Positions 10,088 to 18,938 of a stretch of DNA of 64,000 nt are shown one piece after another. Below the pieces are notes generated by a model, which saw nothing but the letters and a program-made list of their open reading frames with translations, did not search any database and had not been told where the DNA came from. The translations under genes were made by a program, and so were the position numbers. Where the stretch lies: NCBI RefSeq assembly GCF_020510525.1, contig NZ_CP075188.1, positions 1,922,001-1,986,000 of the forward strand, read 5' to 3'. This DNA comes from Quatrionicoccus australiensis. Lineage in GTDB: Bacteria; Pseudomonadota; Gammaproteobacteria; Burkholderiales; Rhodocyclaceae. The stretch's first letter is position 1; each line of letters begins with the position of its first letter.

Positions 10088-11042
10088 CCCCCAATCTCCT
10101 GATACGAATTTGTCCTGGGAGCGGAAAACCCTGGAAAAGCTGGCCTTTGCCTCGCTCGAAGAGCAAAAGGCAAAGCGGCGCTGGGGTATTGTCTTCAAGG
10201 CGCTCGGTTTTGCCTATCTGCTGGTCGTCCTGTTTGCGGTGGTCGATTGGGGGGCTGGTTCCGAGCATGAGCAGCGCCATACCGCAATGGTTACCCTGAA
10301 TGGCGTCATCGAGGCCAAGGGGGAAGCCAATGCTGAAAACCTGATTGCTGCGCTTGATGCCGCCTTCGAGGAAAAGAATGCGGTCGCCGTTGTGTTGCGT
10401 ATCAACAGTCCGGGCGGCAGTCCGGTTCAGGCCGGTATGATCAATGACGAGATCCGTCGCCTGCGCGGCAAGTATCCGGACAAGCCGCTCTATGCCGTGG
10501 TCGAGGACATGTGCGCCTCTGGCGGTTATTTCGTGGCTGTGGCGGCTGACAAGATTTACGTGAACAAGGCCAGCATCGTCGGCTCGATCGGCGTGCTGAT
10601 GGATGGCTTCGGCTTCAATGGTGTCATGGACAAGGTTGGCGTCGAGCGCCGCCTGCTGACGGCCGGTGAAAACAAGGGCTTCCTTGATCCGTTCTCGCCG
10701 CAGGTCGAGCGCCACAAGGTGCATGCCCAGACGCTGCTTAACGACATTCATCAGCAGTTCATCGATGTCGTCAAGGCGGGCCGTGGCAAGCGCCTGAAGG
10801 AAACGCCGGAAATGTTCTCCGGTCTGATGTGGACCGGTGTGCAAAGCGTGCAGATGGGTCTGGCCGACGATTTTGGCAGCATCGACTCGGTGGCGCGCGA
10901 CGTCGTGCAGGCCGAGAAGGTGCTTGATTATTCGGTCAAGGACAATATTGCCGAACGTTTTGCCAAGCGTCTCGGGGCTGGTGCGGTCAACGGCCTGTGG
11001 AAGGGGGTTTCCGAAAGCGCGCTCGGGGCGCGCCTGCGGTAA
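10080..11042 (+). CDS. sppA: S49-family signal peptide peptidase (SppA-like)
   Basis: A 320-residue inner-membrane serine protease that degrades cleaved signal peptides and membrane fragments. One transmembrane helix lies at about residues 37-56. The catalytic dyad is visible as Ser147 in CASGGYF and Lys199 in AGENKGF, with INSPGGS and VGSIGV also conserved. Its length matches the short single-domain SppA form rather than the 600-residue E. coli protein. It overlaps the Rieske gene by 8 bases, so the HAD-Rieske-peptidase genes are probably one transcript from rluC. Confidence 0.88.
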   Translation: MDNPQSPDTNLSWERKTLEKLAFASLEEQKAKRRWGIVFKALGFAYLLVVLFAVVDWGAGSEHEQRHTAMVTLNGVIEAKGEANAENLIAALDAAFEEKNAVAVVLRINSPGGSPVQAGMINDEIRRLRGKYPDKPLYAVVEDMCASGGYFVAVAADKIYVNKASIVGSIGVLMDGFGFNGVMDKVGVERRLLTAGENKGFLDPFSPQVERHKVHAQTLLNDIHQQFIDVVKAGRGKRLKETPEMFSGLMWTGVQSVQMGLADDFGSIDSVARDVVQAEKVLDYSVKDNIAERFAKRLGAGAVNGLWKGVSESALGARLR

Positions 11043-11045
11043 GCC

Positions 11046-11753
11046 TCAGGCCAGTAGCAGAAAGACGGTCGGACGCCGCTCGATTTCGGGCGGCGTTTGT
11101 TTTTTCCACTGGGCAATTGTTTTGGTAATGACCGATTCGCCGGGCAGGGTCAGGTCGGTGGCGACGGTCAGGCGGGTTGCCGGCTGGCAGGCTTGCAAGA
11201 TGGCATCGAACATGGCGCGATTGCGATAAGGTGTTTCGATGAACAGCTGCGTCTGCATGCGTTTGCGCGATTCGGCCTCGAGTTCGCGCAGGGTCTTGCT
11301 GCGATCGGCTTCCTTGGCCGGCAGATAGCCCTGAAAGGCGAAACGCTGGCCGTTCAGTCCCGAGGCCATCAGGGCGAGCAGGAGAGAGGATGGTCCGATC
11401 AGTGGTACGACCCGGATGTTTTCCTTCTGTGCCAGGGCAACGAGGTTGGCGCCCGGGTCGGCGACGGCGGGGCAGCCGGCTTCGGAAAGCAGCCCGACGT
11501 CGTGGCCGGCGCGCAGCGGTTCAAGCAGGCGGTCGAGCGCGGCATCTTTGGTGTGCTCGTTCAATTCTTCCAGTAATAATTCCTGCAACGGTTTGGCCGT
11601 GCCGGCGGCTTTCAGGAAGGCGCGTGCGGTCTTGGCCTGCTCGACGACGAAATGCGTCAGTGGGTGAATCACCGTCAGGACGTTGGCCGGGAGCGATTCC
11701 TGCGGCGCGGTCGGGCCGAGCGGAACCGGGATCAGGTAGAGGATGCCGGTCAT
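11046..11753 (-). CDS. SAM-dependent methyltransferase of the RsmI/tetrapyrrole methylase fold
   Basis: A 235-residue protein of the COG0313 family (GILYLIPVPLG, LLSEAGCPAVADPG, IGPSSLLLALMASGL, FIETPYRNRAM). Full RsmI, the 16S rRNA C1402 ribose methyltransferase, is nearer 280 residues. This shorter form is the paralogue commonly found beside a Maf gene in Betaproteobacteria, and its substrate is not established. The ATG at 11753 overlaps the TAA of yceF (TAATG), which suggests translational coupling. Confidence 0.82.
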   Translation of the reverse strand: MTGILYLIPVPLGPTAPQESLPANVLTVIHPLTHFVVEQAKTARAFLKAAGTAKPLQELLLEELNEHTKDAALDRLLEPLRAGHDVGLLSEAGCPAVADPGANLVALAQKENIRVVPLIGPSSLLLALMASGLNGQRFAFQGYLPAKEADRSKTLRELEAESRKRMQTQLFIETPYRNRAMFDAILQACQPATRLTVATDLTLPGESVITKTIAQWKKQTPPEIERRPTVFLLLA

Positions 11754-12334
11754 TACAGAACGCTGACGCCCTGGTTGCGCAACAGGTCGCACAGTGCGAT
11801 CAGGGGTAGGCCGACCAGGGCGTTCGGGTCGTCGCCCTGCATGCTGCTCAGTAGCGCGATGCCCAGTCCTTCAGATTTGGCCGAGCCGGCGCAGTTGTAG
11901 GCGGGTTCGCGGCGCAGGTAATTCTCGATTTCGCTGTCGCTCAGGTGGCGAAAGCCGACCAGGGTCGGAACGCCGCGTACTTCTGCCAGTCCGGTGCGGG
12001 CGTTGTAGAGGCAGAGACCGGTGAAAAAATTGACGGTTTTGCCGGAGAGGGTGCGCAGTTGTTCGACGGCACGTTCATGGTTGCCAGGTTTGCCATAAAT
12101 TTTGCCGTCGACCGTTGCGACCTGGTCGCTGCCGATGATCAGGGCGTCGGGATACTCGCTGGCGACGGCGCGTGCCTTGGCTTCGGAGAGGCGCAGGGCA
12201 AGGCTTTCCGGCGACTCGTCGGGGAGGGGGGTTTCGTCGGTTTGCGGGTTGGCAACGGCAAAGGGCAGGCCGAGGCGGGCGAGGAGTTCGCGTCGGTACG
12301 GCGAGGTTGAAGCGAGAATAATTGGTTGGGTCAT
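11753..12334 (-). CDS. yceF: Maf/YceF-type nucleotide pyrophosphatase
   Basis: A 193-residue Maf-family house-cleaning pyrophosphatase. The signature [12 protein letters not shown] opens the protein, followed by [22 protein letters not shown], the catalytic-loop IIGSDQVA, and [13 protein letters not shown]. YceF-type members hydrolyse 7-methyl-GTP; that assignment rests on the location beside yceD-rpmF-plsX, as in E. coli. The start at 12334 was taken because [12 protein letters not shown] is the normal N-terminus. Upstream residues of the longer frame would lie in the yceD promoter. Confidence 0.9.
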   Translation of the reverse strand: MTQPIILASTSPYRRELLARLGLPFAVANPQTDETPLPDESPESLALRLSEAKARAVASEYPDALIIGSDQVATVDGKIYGKPGNHERAVEQLRTLSGKTVNFFTGLCLYNARTGLAEVRGVPTLVGFRHLSDSEIENYLRREPAYNCAGSAKSEGLGIALLSSMQGDDPNALVGLPLIALCDLLRNQGVSVL

Positions 12335-12388
12335 GAAAGTTTCGTTACAACAAGGTGTTGCGCCGACTTCTTGAAGCGGCACTTTGTT

Positions 12389-12417
12389 TTGACTTGGAAA
12401 GCCAAAAATAATATCAT
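12389..12417 (+). promoter_or_regulatory. Strong sigma70 promoter of the yceD-rpmF-plsX-fab operon
   Basis: TTGACT at 12389-12394, a 17-base spacer, and TATCAT at 12412-12417 form a near-consensus promoter. The predicted transcript start is near 12424. It drives rpmF and the lipid genes and rules out any translation start upstream of about 12424. Confidence 0.8.
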
Positions 12418-12445
12418 CTCGCGTTTAAGTCGCAACGGTTCAAGA

Positions 12446-12934
12446 TTGAAAAGGATTCCTGACGCTTTTGTGTTCGCCAAGGATGGGCGTGTTCTCGAAG
12501 GAGAGCTGGCTGTCGCTGACTTGGAACGCCTGCATGATCTGCTGGCTGAAGTATCCGGGAGCGTAAGCTTTCGACTTCAGGGTTCCAAGGGTGAGCATGG
12601 AAAGTATTTCCTGCAGCTGGAAGTTGGCGGGTTGCTCCTGCTGGCGTGTCAGCGTTGTCTGGAGGCGGTTCCTTTCGAGCTTGATGTCGATTGTCTTCTG
12701 GAGTTGCTTCCCGAGGGTGCCGACATGTCGCAAGACGAACTCGAAGACGACACCCGTGATTTCCTGCCGGTGGCGGGCGAACTGAGCGTGGCCGAATTGG
12801 TGGAGGATGAAATTCTCCTGGCCCTGCCGGTCGCGCCGCGGCACGAAAAATGTGGTTTGCCTGGTGCAGCCGGTTCTGGTGAGCGGATCAATCCGTTTGC
12901 CGTTCTGGATGGGCTTAAAGGCAAGCCGAACTGA
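12446..12934 (+). CDS. yceD: YceD (DUF177) protein, 23S rRNA accumulation factor
   Basis: A DUF177 protein of about 162 residues. The family core is visible: FVFAKDGRVLEGEL, a CQRCLEAV cysteine pair, and a C-terminal NPFAVLDGLK. YceD homologues affect 23S rRNA accumulation and are almost always encoded next to rpmF. The frame is open from 12326, but the promoter at 12389 excludes that start. A TTG at 12446 gives the usual short stretch before the FxFAxxG motif. The Shine-Dalgarno sequence there is weak, so the start is inferred. Confidence 0.8.
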   Translation: MKRIPDAFVFAKDGRVLEGELAVADLERLHDLLAEVSGSVSFRLQGSKGEHGKYFLQLEVGGLLLLACQRCLEAVPFELDVDCLLELLPEGADMSQDELEDDTRDFLPVAGELSVAELVEDEILLALPVAPRHEKCGLPGAAGSGERINPFAVLDGLKGKPN

Positions 12935-12952
12935 TTTTTTTGGAGTATTAAC

Positions 12953-13132
12953 ATGGCTGTTCAACAGAACAAAAAATCCCCGTCCAAGCGTGGCATGCAT
13001 CGCGCTCATGATTTCCTGACCGTTGCTCCGCTGGCTGTCGAGCCGACGACCGGTGAGACGCATCTGCGTCACCACATCTCCCCGAACGGTTTCTACCGTG
13101 GCAAGAAGGTTCTGAAGGCCAAGGGCGAGTAA
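12953..13132 (+). CDS. rpmF: 50S ribosomal protein L32
   Basis: A 59-residue ribosomal protein beginning [20 protein letters not shown] and containing [17 protein letters not shown]. It is the cysteine-free form of L32 (no zinc ribbon), as in other Betaproteobacteria. A TTGGAG ribosome site lies 6-7 bases before the ATG. It sits between yceD and plsX, the standard arrangement. Confidence 0.97.
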   Translation: MAVQQNKKSPSKRGMHRAHDFLTVAPLAVEPTTGETHLRHHISPNGFYRGKKVLKAKGE

Positions 13133-13142
13133 TCGTTCATTG

Positions 13143-13177
13143 AAAGGCAGGCGGTTCGTCTCGGACCGCCTGCCTTT
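13143..13177 (+). terminator. Intra-operon terminator or attenuator between rpmF and plsX
   Basis: A 13-bp perfect stem (aaaggcaggcggt / accgcctgccttt) with an 8-base loop is followed by ttttc-tttt. It ends 9 bases before the plsX ATG. As the lipid genes continue downstream, it probably acts as a partial terminator that lowers plsX-fab transcription relative to rpmF. Confidence 0.7.
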
Positions 13178-13186
13178 TCTTTTGCC

Positions 13187-14218
13187 ATGACAGCCCGCAT
13201 CGCCATTGATTGCATGGGGGGAGACCACGGTCCGTCAGTGACGGTTCCGGCGGCACTCCGTTTTTTGGTGGAGCATTCGGCGGCACAGCTCATCCTGGTG
13301 GGTCAGGAGAGTGTCTTGCGCCCTATGCTTGCTACCCAGGTCGATAATCCGCGTCTTCGCATCGTTCACGCCTCTGAAGTGGTGGGGATGGATGAGTCGC
13401 CGGCGCTCGCTCTGCGCAACAAAAAAGATTCGTCCATGCGTGTCGCCATCAATCTCGTCAAGGCTGGCGAGGCGGATGCTTGCGTCTCGGCCGGCAATAC
13501 CGGCGCGCTGATGGCGATCTCCAGATTTGTCCTGAAAATGTTGCCGGGTATTGATCGTCCGGCCATTTGTGCGCCGTTGCCTACCGTCAACGGGCATACC
13601 CATATGCTCGATCTGGGAGCCAACGTCGATTGTGGCCCCGAGCATTTGCTGCAATTCGGCATCATGGGTGCCATGCTGGTTTCAGCCATGGAGCACAAGG
13701 ATCGCCCGACCGTTGGCCTGCTCAACATTGGTGAAGAAGAGATCAAGGGTAACGAGGTCGTCAAGGCGGCGGCCGAGTTGCTGCGAAATTCGGGGCTTAA
13801 CTTCATCGGCAACGTTGAGGGAGATGGTATCTACAAGGGCGATGCGGACGTGGTTGTCTGTGACGGCTTTGTCGGCAATGTTGCCCTGAAAACCTCGGAA
13901 GGTCTGGCCCAGATGCTGGGTTCGTCGTTGCGCAGCGAGTTCAAGCGTAACTGGCTGACCAAGCTGGCTGCCCTGATTGCGATCTCTGTCCTCAATAACT
14001 TCAAGCGGCGTTTCGATCATCGCCGGTACAACGGTGCGATCCTGCTTGGCTTGAAGGGTATTTCGGTCAAGAGTCACGGTTCGGCTGATGAGCTGGCTTT
14101 TGGCAATGCCATAAGCCGGGCTTACGAGGCTGCCAAAAATCAGGTGGTTGAGCGCATCGCTGGTCGTATTGCCGAAATGACTACAACGGTGCCTGCAGGC
14201 GCCGGGGAGACTGTCTGA
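13187..14218 (+). CDS. plsX: Phosphate acyltransferase PlsX
   Basis: A 343-residue enzyme that converts acyl-ACP and phosphate to acyl-phosphate, feeding phosphatidic acid synthesis with PlsY. The N-terminus [12 protein letters not shown] is diagnostic, with [10 protein letters not shown] and [10 protein letters not shown] further on and the usual C-terminal [14 protein letters not shown]. It is a peripheral membrane protein in the family. The fabH gene begins at the base after its stop codon. Confidence 0.96.
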   Translation: MTARIAIDCMGGDHGPSVTVPAALRFLVEHSAAQLILVGQESVLRPMLATQVDNPRLRIVHASEVVGMDESPALALRNKKDSSMRVAINLVKAGEADACVSAGNTGALMAISRFVLKMLPGIDRPAICAPLPTVNGHTHMLDLGANVDCGPEHLLQFGIMGAMLVSAMEHKDRPTVGLLNIGEEEIKGNEVVKAAAELLRNSGLNFIGNVEGDGIYKGDADVVVCDGFVGNVALKTSEGLAQMLGSSLRSEFKRNWLTKLAALIAISVLNNFKRRFDHRRYNGAILLGLKGISVKSHGSADELAFGNAISRAYEAAKNQVVERIAGRIAEMTTTVPAGAGETV

Positions 14219-15178
14219 ATGTTTGCACGTCTGATCGGTACCGGTAGCTGCCTGCCCGGTAATCCCGTTAGCAACAATGATCTGGCGGCGCGCGGCATCG
14301 ATACCAATGATGAGTGGATTGTCACGCGCACAGGCATTCGCAGTCGCTATCTTGCCGAACCGGGTACCACTTCCAGTGAGCTTGGCCTGGTTGCGGCGCA
14401 GCGTGCACTTGAGATGGCTGGTGTTGCTGCGAGCGATCTCGATCTGATCATTGTTGCTACCTCGACGCCCGATTTCATCTTTCCGAGCACGGCCTGTTTG
14501 ATTCAGGGGCGGCTGGGCAACAAGGGTGCCACGGCATTCGATGTCCAGGCGGTCTGTGCCGGTTTCACCTATGCGCTCGGGATTGCCGAAAAGTTCATTC
14601 GCTCCGGCAGCCACAAAAAAGCCCTGGTGATCGGCGCCGAAGTCTTCTCGCGCATTCTCGACTGGCAGGACCGTGGCACCTGTGTGCTGTTCGGCGACGG
14701 AGCCGGGGCGGTTGTGCTCGAAGCTTCCGAAAAGCCGGGCATCCTGGCGACGGCGATGCATGCCGACGGCAGTCAGAGCGGCATCCTGAACGTACCCGGT
14801 CAGATCTGCGGCGGTCAGGTGACCGGTGATCCTTTCCTGCGCATGGATGGTCAGGCTGTTTTCAAGTTCGCGGTGCGTGTGCTTGCCGAGATTGCCGAGG
14901 AGGTTTGTCGCGATGCGGGCATACAGACGGCTGATGTCGACTGGCTGATCCCGCATCAGGCAAATATCCGCATCATCGAGGCAACCGGCAAAAAGCTGGG
15001 TGTTGACCGCGAGAAAGTCATTGTCACGGTGGATCGTCACGGTAATACTTCTGCCGCTTCGGTGCCCTTGGCGCTCGACGAGGCAGTGCGTGATGGCCGC
15101 ATCAAGCGCGGCCAGAAAGTCCTGCTCGAGGGTGTGGGCGGCGGCTTTACCTGGGGCGCAGCCCTGCTCGAATTCTGA
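14219..15178 (+). CDS. fabH: 3-oxoacyl-ACP synthase III (FabH)
   Basis: A 319-residue condensing enzyme that starts fatty acid synthesis from acetyl-CoA and malonyl-ACP. The active site is complete: Cys113 in [10 protein letters not shown], His in PHQANIRI, Asn in [20 protein letters not shown] near residue 40 is also typical. It abuts plsX without spacing and precedes fabD by 16 bases, with an AAGGAGA ribosome site for the latter. Confidence 0.96.
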   Translation: MFARLIGTGSCLPGNPVSNNDLAARGIDTNDEWIVTRTGIRSRYLAEPGTTSSELGLVAAQRALEMAGVAASDLDLIIVATSTPDFIFPSTACLIQGRLGNKGATAFDVQAVCAGFTYALGIAEKFIRSGSHKKALVIGAEVFSRILDWQDRGTCVLFGDGAGAVVLEASEKPGILATAMHADGSQSGILNVPGQICGGQVTGDPFLRMDGQAVFKFAVRVLAEIAEEVCRDAGIQTADVDWLIPHQANIRIIEATGKKLGVDREKVIVTVDRHGNTSAASVPLALDEAVRDGRIKRGQKVLLEGVGGGFTWGAALLEF

Positions 15179-15194
15179 TAAAGGAGACCGCAGA

Positions 15195-16121
15195 ATGTCT
15201 TTTGCTTTCGTATTTCCTGGCCAGGGCTCGCAGAGCGTTGGCATGATGGCAGCCTACGGCGATGTCGCCGTGGTGCGTGCGACTTTCGATGAGGCTTCGG
15301 CTGCCCTTGGGGATGACCTGTGGGCGATGGTTGCTGAAGGGCCGGCTGAAGTGCTGACCCAGACGGTAAACACGCAGCCGGTGATGTTGACCGCTGGCGT
15401 CGCAGCCTGGCGTCTGTGGCTGGAAAAGGGCGGGCGCAAGCCGGTTGTGCTGGCCGGACACAGTCTTGGCGAGTATTCCGCTCTGGTCGCTGCCGGTGTT
15501 ATCGAATTCAAGGATGCCGTGCCGCTGGTTCGTTTGCGCGCTGCCGCCATGCAGGAAGCCGTGCCGGTCGGTACCGGTGCGATGGCTGCCGTGCTTGGTC
15601 TGGATAATGCCGGCATTGCCGCGGCCTGTGCCGAAGCGGCGCAGGGTGAGGTGGTCGAGCCGGTCAACTTCAACGCCAATGGTCAGACGGTGATCGCTGG
15701 CCACAAGGCCGCCGTCGAGCGTGCCATGGAAGCCTGCAAGGCGCGCGGTGCCAAGATGGCCAAGGCGCTGCCGGTTTCGGCGCCGTTCCACTCTTCCCTG
15801 ATTCGTCCGGCAGCAGACAAGTTGGCGGCGCGTCTCGCCGAGCTGGCTTTGAATGTGCCGCAGATTCCGGTCATCAACAATGTCGATGTCGCGATCGAGA
15901 ACGATCCGGCTCGCATCAAGGATGCCCTGATTCGTCAGGCCTACAATCCGGTGCGCTGGGTCGAGACCATTCAGGCGATGGCGGCACTGGGTGTGACGAC
16001 TGTTGCTGAGTGTGGTCCTGGCAAGGTTCTGGCCGGTCTGACCAAGCGCTGTGCTGATGGTGTTGTCGGTGTGGCGCTGGCCGATGCCGCCGCCATCGAA
16101 GCCAATCTCGGTCTGGAGTAA
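15195..16121 (+). CDS. fabD: Malonyl-CoA:ACP transacylase
   Basis: A 308-residue enzyme that loads malonate onto acyl carrier protein. FPGQGSQ lies at residues 7-13, the nucleophile Ser90 is in GHSLGEYSAL, and the catalytic His is in SAPFHSSL. The ATG at 15195 follows AAGGAG with good spacing. The frame extends upstream only through fabH. A three-base gap separates it from fabG. Confidence 0.96.
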   Translation: MSFAFVFPGQGSQSVGMMAAYGDVAVVRATFDEASAALGDDLWAMVAEGPAEVLTQTVNTQPVMLTAGVAAWRLWLEKGGRKPVVLAGHSLGEYSALVAAGVIEFKDAVPLVRLRAAAMQEAVPVGTGAMAAVLGLDNAGIAAACAEAAQGEVVEPVNFNANGQTVIAGHKAAVERAMEACKARGAKMAKALPVSAPFHSSLIRPAADKLAARLAELALNVPQIPVINNVDVAIENDPARIKDALIRQAYNPVRWVETIQAMAALGVTTVAECGPGKVLAGLTKRCADGVVGVALADAAAIEANLGLE

Positions 16122-16124
16122 GTC

Positions 16125-16865
16125 ATGCTGAACGACAAGATTGCTCTGGTTTCCGGTGCGACGCGCGGCATTGGTCGTGCGATTGCCCTTGAACTGGGTA
16201 AGTTGGGCGCAACGGTCATCGGTACGGCAACCAGCGAAGACGGTGCGGGCAAGATTTCCGCCTATCTCGCCGAGGCCGGCATCAAGGGCAAGGGCGTGGC
16301 ACTGGATGTCTGCAACGTCGCCCAGACCGATACGGTGCTTGCCGATGTGGCCAAGGAGTTTGGTGCCATTACGGTCCTTGTGAATAACGCCGGCATTACC
16401 CGCGACAACCTCGCCATGCGCATGGGTGACGACGAGTGGGATGCCGTGATCGATACCAATCTGAAAGCGGTGTTCCGCCTGTCGCGCGCTGTCATGCGCG
16501 GCATGATGAAGGCGCGTTTCGGCCGTATCGTCAATATTACTTCGGTGGTTGGTTATTCCGGCAATGCCGGTCAGGCCAACTACTGTGCTGCCAAGGCTGG
16601 CGTGGCGGGGATGACTCGCTCGCTGGCCCGCGAACTGGGTAGCCGCAACATTACGGTCAACTGTGTTGCACCGGGCTTTATCGCCACTGACATGACGCAC
16701 GCGCTGACCGAGGAGCAGAAACAAGCCATGCTTGCTTCCATTCCGCTTGGCCGTGCCGGAACACCGGAAGATATTGCCGGTGCTGTCGGTTTTCTCGTAT
16801 CCCCGACTGCGGCTTATGTCACCGGCACAACCGTGCATGTGAATGGCGGCATGTTCATGGATTGA
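16125..16865 (+). CDS. fabG: 3-oxoacyl-ACP reductase
   Basis: A 246-residue short-chain dehydrogenase that reduces 3-oxoacyl-ACP with NADPH in fatty acid elongation. It has the dinucleotide motif GATRGIG (11-17), NNAG (87-90), and catalytic Ser140, Tyr153 and Lys157 (YCAAK). VTGTTVHVNGGMFM closes the protein, as in FabG. It lies between fabD and acpP in the canonical order. Confidence 0.96.
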   Translation: MLNDKIALVSGATRGIGRAIALELGKLGATVIGTATSEDGAGKISAYLAEAGIKGKGVALDVCNVAQTDTVLADVAKEFGAITVLVNNAGITRDNLAMRMGDDEWDAVIDTNLKAVFRLSRAVMRGMMKARFGRIVNITSVVGYSGNAGQANYCAAKAGVAGMTRSLARELGSRNITVNCVAPGFIATDMTHALTEEQKQAMLASIPLGRAGTPEDIAGAVGFLVSPTAAYVTGTTVHVNGGMFMD

Positions 16866-16938
16866 TTTCCCGAAGCTCCGGCTTTTGGTAAAATTCACCT
16901 GTTTTTTTTCGTACCCCTGAGGGGAAGGAGTTTTTCTA

Positions 16939-17175
16939 ATGGATAACATCGTAGAGCGCGTCAAGAAGATCGTCGCCGAACAACTGGGCGTGAACGAAGC
17001 GGACATCAAGAACGAGTCCTCCTTTGTGGACGATTTGGGCGCTGATTCCCTGGATACCGTTGAGCTGGTCATGGCTCTGGAAGAGGAATTCGAGACCGAA
17101 ATCCCGGACGACCAAGCTGAAAAGATCACGACGGTTCAACAGGCTGTCGATTTCATCCTCGCCAACAAGAAGTAA
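16939..17175 (+). CDS. acpP: Acyl carrier protein
   Basis: A 78-residue acidic carrier protein. The phosphopantetheine attachment serine is Ser37 in [10 protein letters not shown]; AcpS, encoded at 29420, would modify it. The protein ends in VDFILANKK. An AAGGAG site lies upstream of the ATG. The 73-bp gap after fabG has an AT-rich segment, and acpP often has its own promoter. I could not define one with confidence. Confidence 0.98.
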   Translation: MDNIVERVKKIVAEQLGVNEADIKNESSFVDDLGADSLDTVELVMALEEEFETEIPDDQAEKITTVQQAVDFILANKK

Positions 17176-17196
17176 TTCAATTCTCGTTGACCCAGG

Positions 17197-17222
17197 CAAG
17201 GCCGGCCCCATGGCCGGCCTTG
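17197..17222 (+). terminator. Hairpin between acpP and fabF
   Basis: A perfect 11-bp stem (caaggccggcc / ggccggccttg) with a ccat loop, followed by a short ctactttt stretch, 24 bases before the fabF start. It may partly terminate transcription after the highly expressed acpP or protect its mRNA 3' end. The T-run is weak. Confidence 0.55.
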
Positions 17223-17246
17223 CTACTTTTGCTTTCGGAGTGCACC

Positions 17247-18482
17247 TTGGCACGTCGCAGAGTCGTAATCACCGGTCTGGGCATCGTTAGCCCGGTCGGA
17301 AATACCGTCGAAGAAGCCTGGCAGAATATTCTGGCTGGCCGCTCCGGCATCGCCCACGTCACCAAGTTCGATACGTCTACCTTCCCGGTCCAGATTGCCG
17401 GCGAAGTAAAGAACTTTGACATCACCAGCTATATTTCAGCCAAAGACGCCCGGCGCATGGATGATTTCATCCATTTCGGCCTGGCTGCCGGCATTCAGGC
17501 CGTGCGTGACGCCGGTCTGGACAAGGAAAATGTGGTCGACCTCGAGCGTGTCGGTGTCGCCATCGGTTCCGGTATCGGCGGTTTGCCGCTGATCGAGGCA
17601 ACCCAGGTCGAATACGCCGCTGGCGGCATTCGCAAGGTTTCGCCGTTCTTCGTTCCCGGTTCGATCATCAACATGATTTCCGGCAACCTGTCGATCCAGT
17701 TTGGTTTCAAGGGCCCGAATATCGCCCTGGTTTCCGCCTGCACGACGGGTACGCACTCGATCGGCGATGCTGCGCGCATCATCGAATACGGGGATGCCGA
17801 CGTGATGGTTGCCGGTGGTGCCGAATCGACCGTTTCGCCGCTGGGCATGGGCGGTTTCTGTGCGGCCCGCGCGCTGTCTACCCGCAATGACGACCCGACC
17901 ACGGCCAGTCGTCCGTGGGACAAGGATCGTGATGGTTTCGTGCTGGGCGAGGGCGCCGGTGTCATGGTTCTCGAAGAGTACGAGCATGCCAAGGCCCGTG
18001 GTGCCAAGATCTACGCCGAACTGGCTGGTTATGGCATGAGTGGCGATGCTTATCACATCACCGCGCCGAATACCGACGGTCCGCGTCGTTCTATGCTCAA
18101 TGCGCTGAAGAATGCCGGCGTCGCCCCGGGCGATGTCCAGTATCTGAATGCGCACGGCACGTCTACGCCGCTCGGCGACAAGAACGAAACCGAAGCGGTC
18201 AAGCAGGCCTTTGGTGAAGCTGCCTACAAGCTGGTGGTCAATTCGACGAAGTCGATGACCGGTCACTTGCTGGGCGGTGCGGGTGGTATCGAGTCGCTGT
18301 TTACGGTGCTCGCCATCCACAACCAGATTTCGCCGCCGACCATCAACATCTTCAATCAGGATCCGGAGTGTGACCTGGATTACTGTGCCAACGCGGCACG
18401 CCCGATGCAGATTGATGTCGCGCTGAAGAACAACTTCGGCTTCGGTGGAACCAATGGTTCGCTGGTTTTCAAGCGCATCTGA
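17247..18482 (+). CDS. fabF: 3-oxoacyl-ACP synthase II (FabF)
   Basis: A 411-residue elongating condensing enzyme. The active site is Cys165 in [10 protein letters not shown], with His in [11 protein letters not shown] and in GHLLGGAGG. The start is a TTG at 17247 with CGGAG 6 bases upstream. It gives the standard N-terminus (M)[17 protein letters not shown]. The frame upstream of it encodes the acpP-fabF hairpin and is not coding. It closes the fatty acid block. Confidence 0.95.
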   Translation: MARRRVVITGLGIVSPVGNTVEEAWQNILAGRSGIAHVTKFDTSTFPVQIAGEVKNFDITSYISAKDARRMDDFIHFGLAAGIQAVRDAGLDKENVVDLERVGVAIGSGIGGLPLIEATQVEYAAGGIRKVSPFFVPGSIINMISGNLSIQFGFKGPNIALVSACTTGTHSIGDAARIIEYGDADVMVAGGAESTVSPLGMGGFCAARALSTRNDDPTTASRPWDKDRDGFVLGEGAGVMVLEEYEHAKARGAKIYAELAGYGMSGDAYHITAPNTDGPRRSMLNALKNAGVAPGDVQYLNAHGTSTPLGDKNETEAVKQAFGEAAYKLVVNSTKSMTGHLLGGAGGIESLFTVLAIHNQISPPTINIFNQDPECDLDYCANAARPMQIDVALKNNFGFGGTNGSLVFKRI

Positions 18483-18503
18483 TTTAGCGTTTGGGATAGA
18501 GCG

Positions 18504-18938
18504 GTGCAGTTTCCGATCACCATCGGACTGCACCGTTCGCGTTTTCTGGTCGGCGCTTTTGTCTTTCTGGTCTTGCTGACCGTCCTGGTTTTATTCCTTT
18601 TTCAGCGGTCGACCGCTGTTTTTGCGGCAATTTCCCTGCTACTGGCGGTGCTTTTGGCCTGGCTGTGGCGGTATCGGCAACCGCGTTGTCCGGCCATCCG
18701 TCTTGAGGCGAGCGGGGTGATTTCCCTGCCGACCGGCGATGGCGAGTTCGCGGCTGCGCAACTCCTGCCTGGAGCAACGGTGCATCCCTGGTTGACCGTA
18801 GTCCGCCTGCGGAGTGCGGCCGGACGCGTCTGCACCCTGTGCTTGACGGTCGACAGCCTGAAAAGGGAGGATTTCCGCCAGCTCAGGGTGTTCCTGCGCT
18901 GGCGGGCCGATTTCAGCGGCGCGGACGACGCCGCTTGA
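18504..18938 (+). CDS. YgfX-like inner-membrane protein
   Basis: A 144-residue protein with two adjacent transmembrane helices (about residues 15-32 and 36-52) followed by a cytosolic part with [11 protein letters not shown]. The length, topology and HPWLTV-like motif match the YgfX/CptA family. E. coli YgfX was described as a toxin paired with SdhE, but no sdhE partner is adjacent here. Betaproteobacteria often place such a gene between fabF and nadB. The last 26 bases overlap the end of the convergent nadB. Confidence 0.7.
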   Translation: MQFPITIGLHRSRFLVGAFVFLVLLTVLVLFLFQRSTAVFAAISLLLAVLLAWLWRYRQPRCPAIRLEASGVISLPTGDGEFAAAQLLPGATVHPWLTVVRLRSAAGRVCTLCLTVDSLKREDFRQLRVFLRWRADFSGADDAA

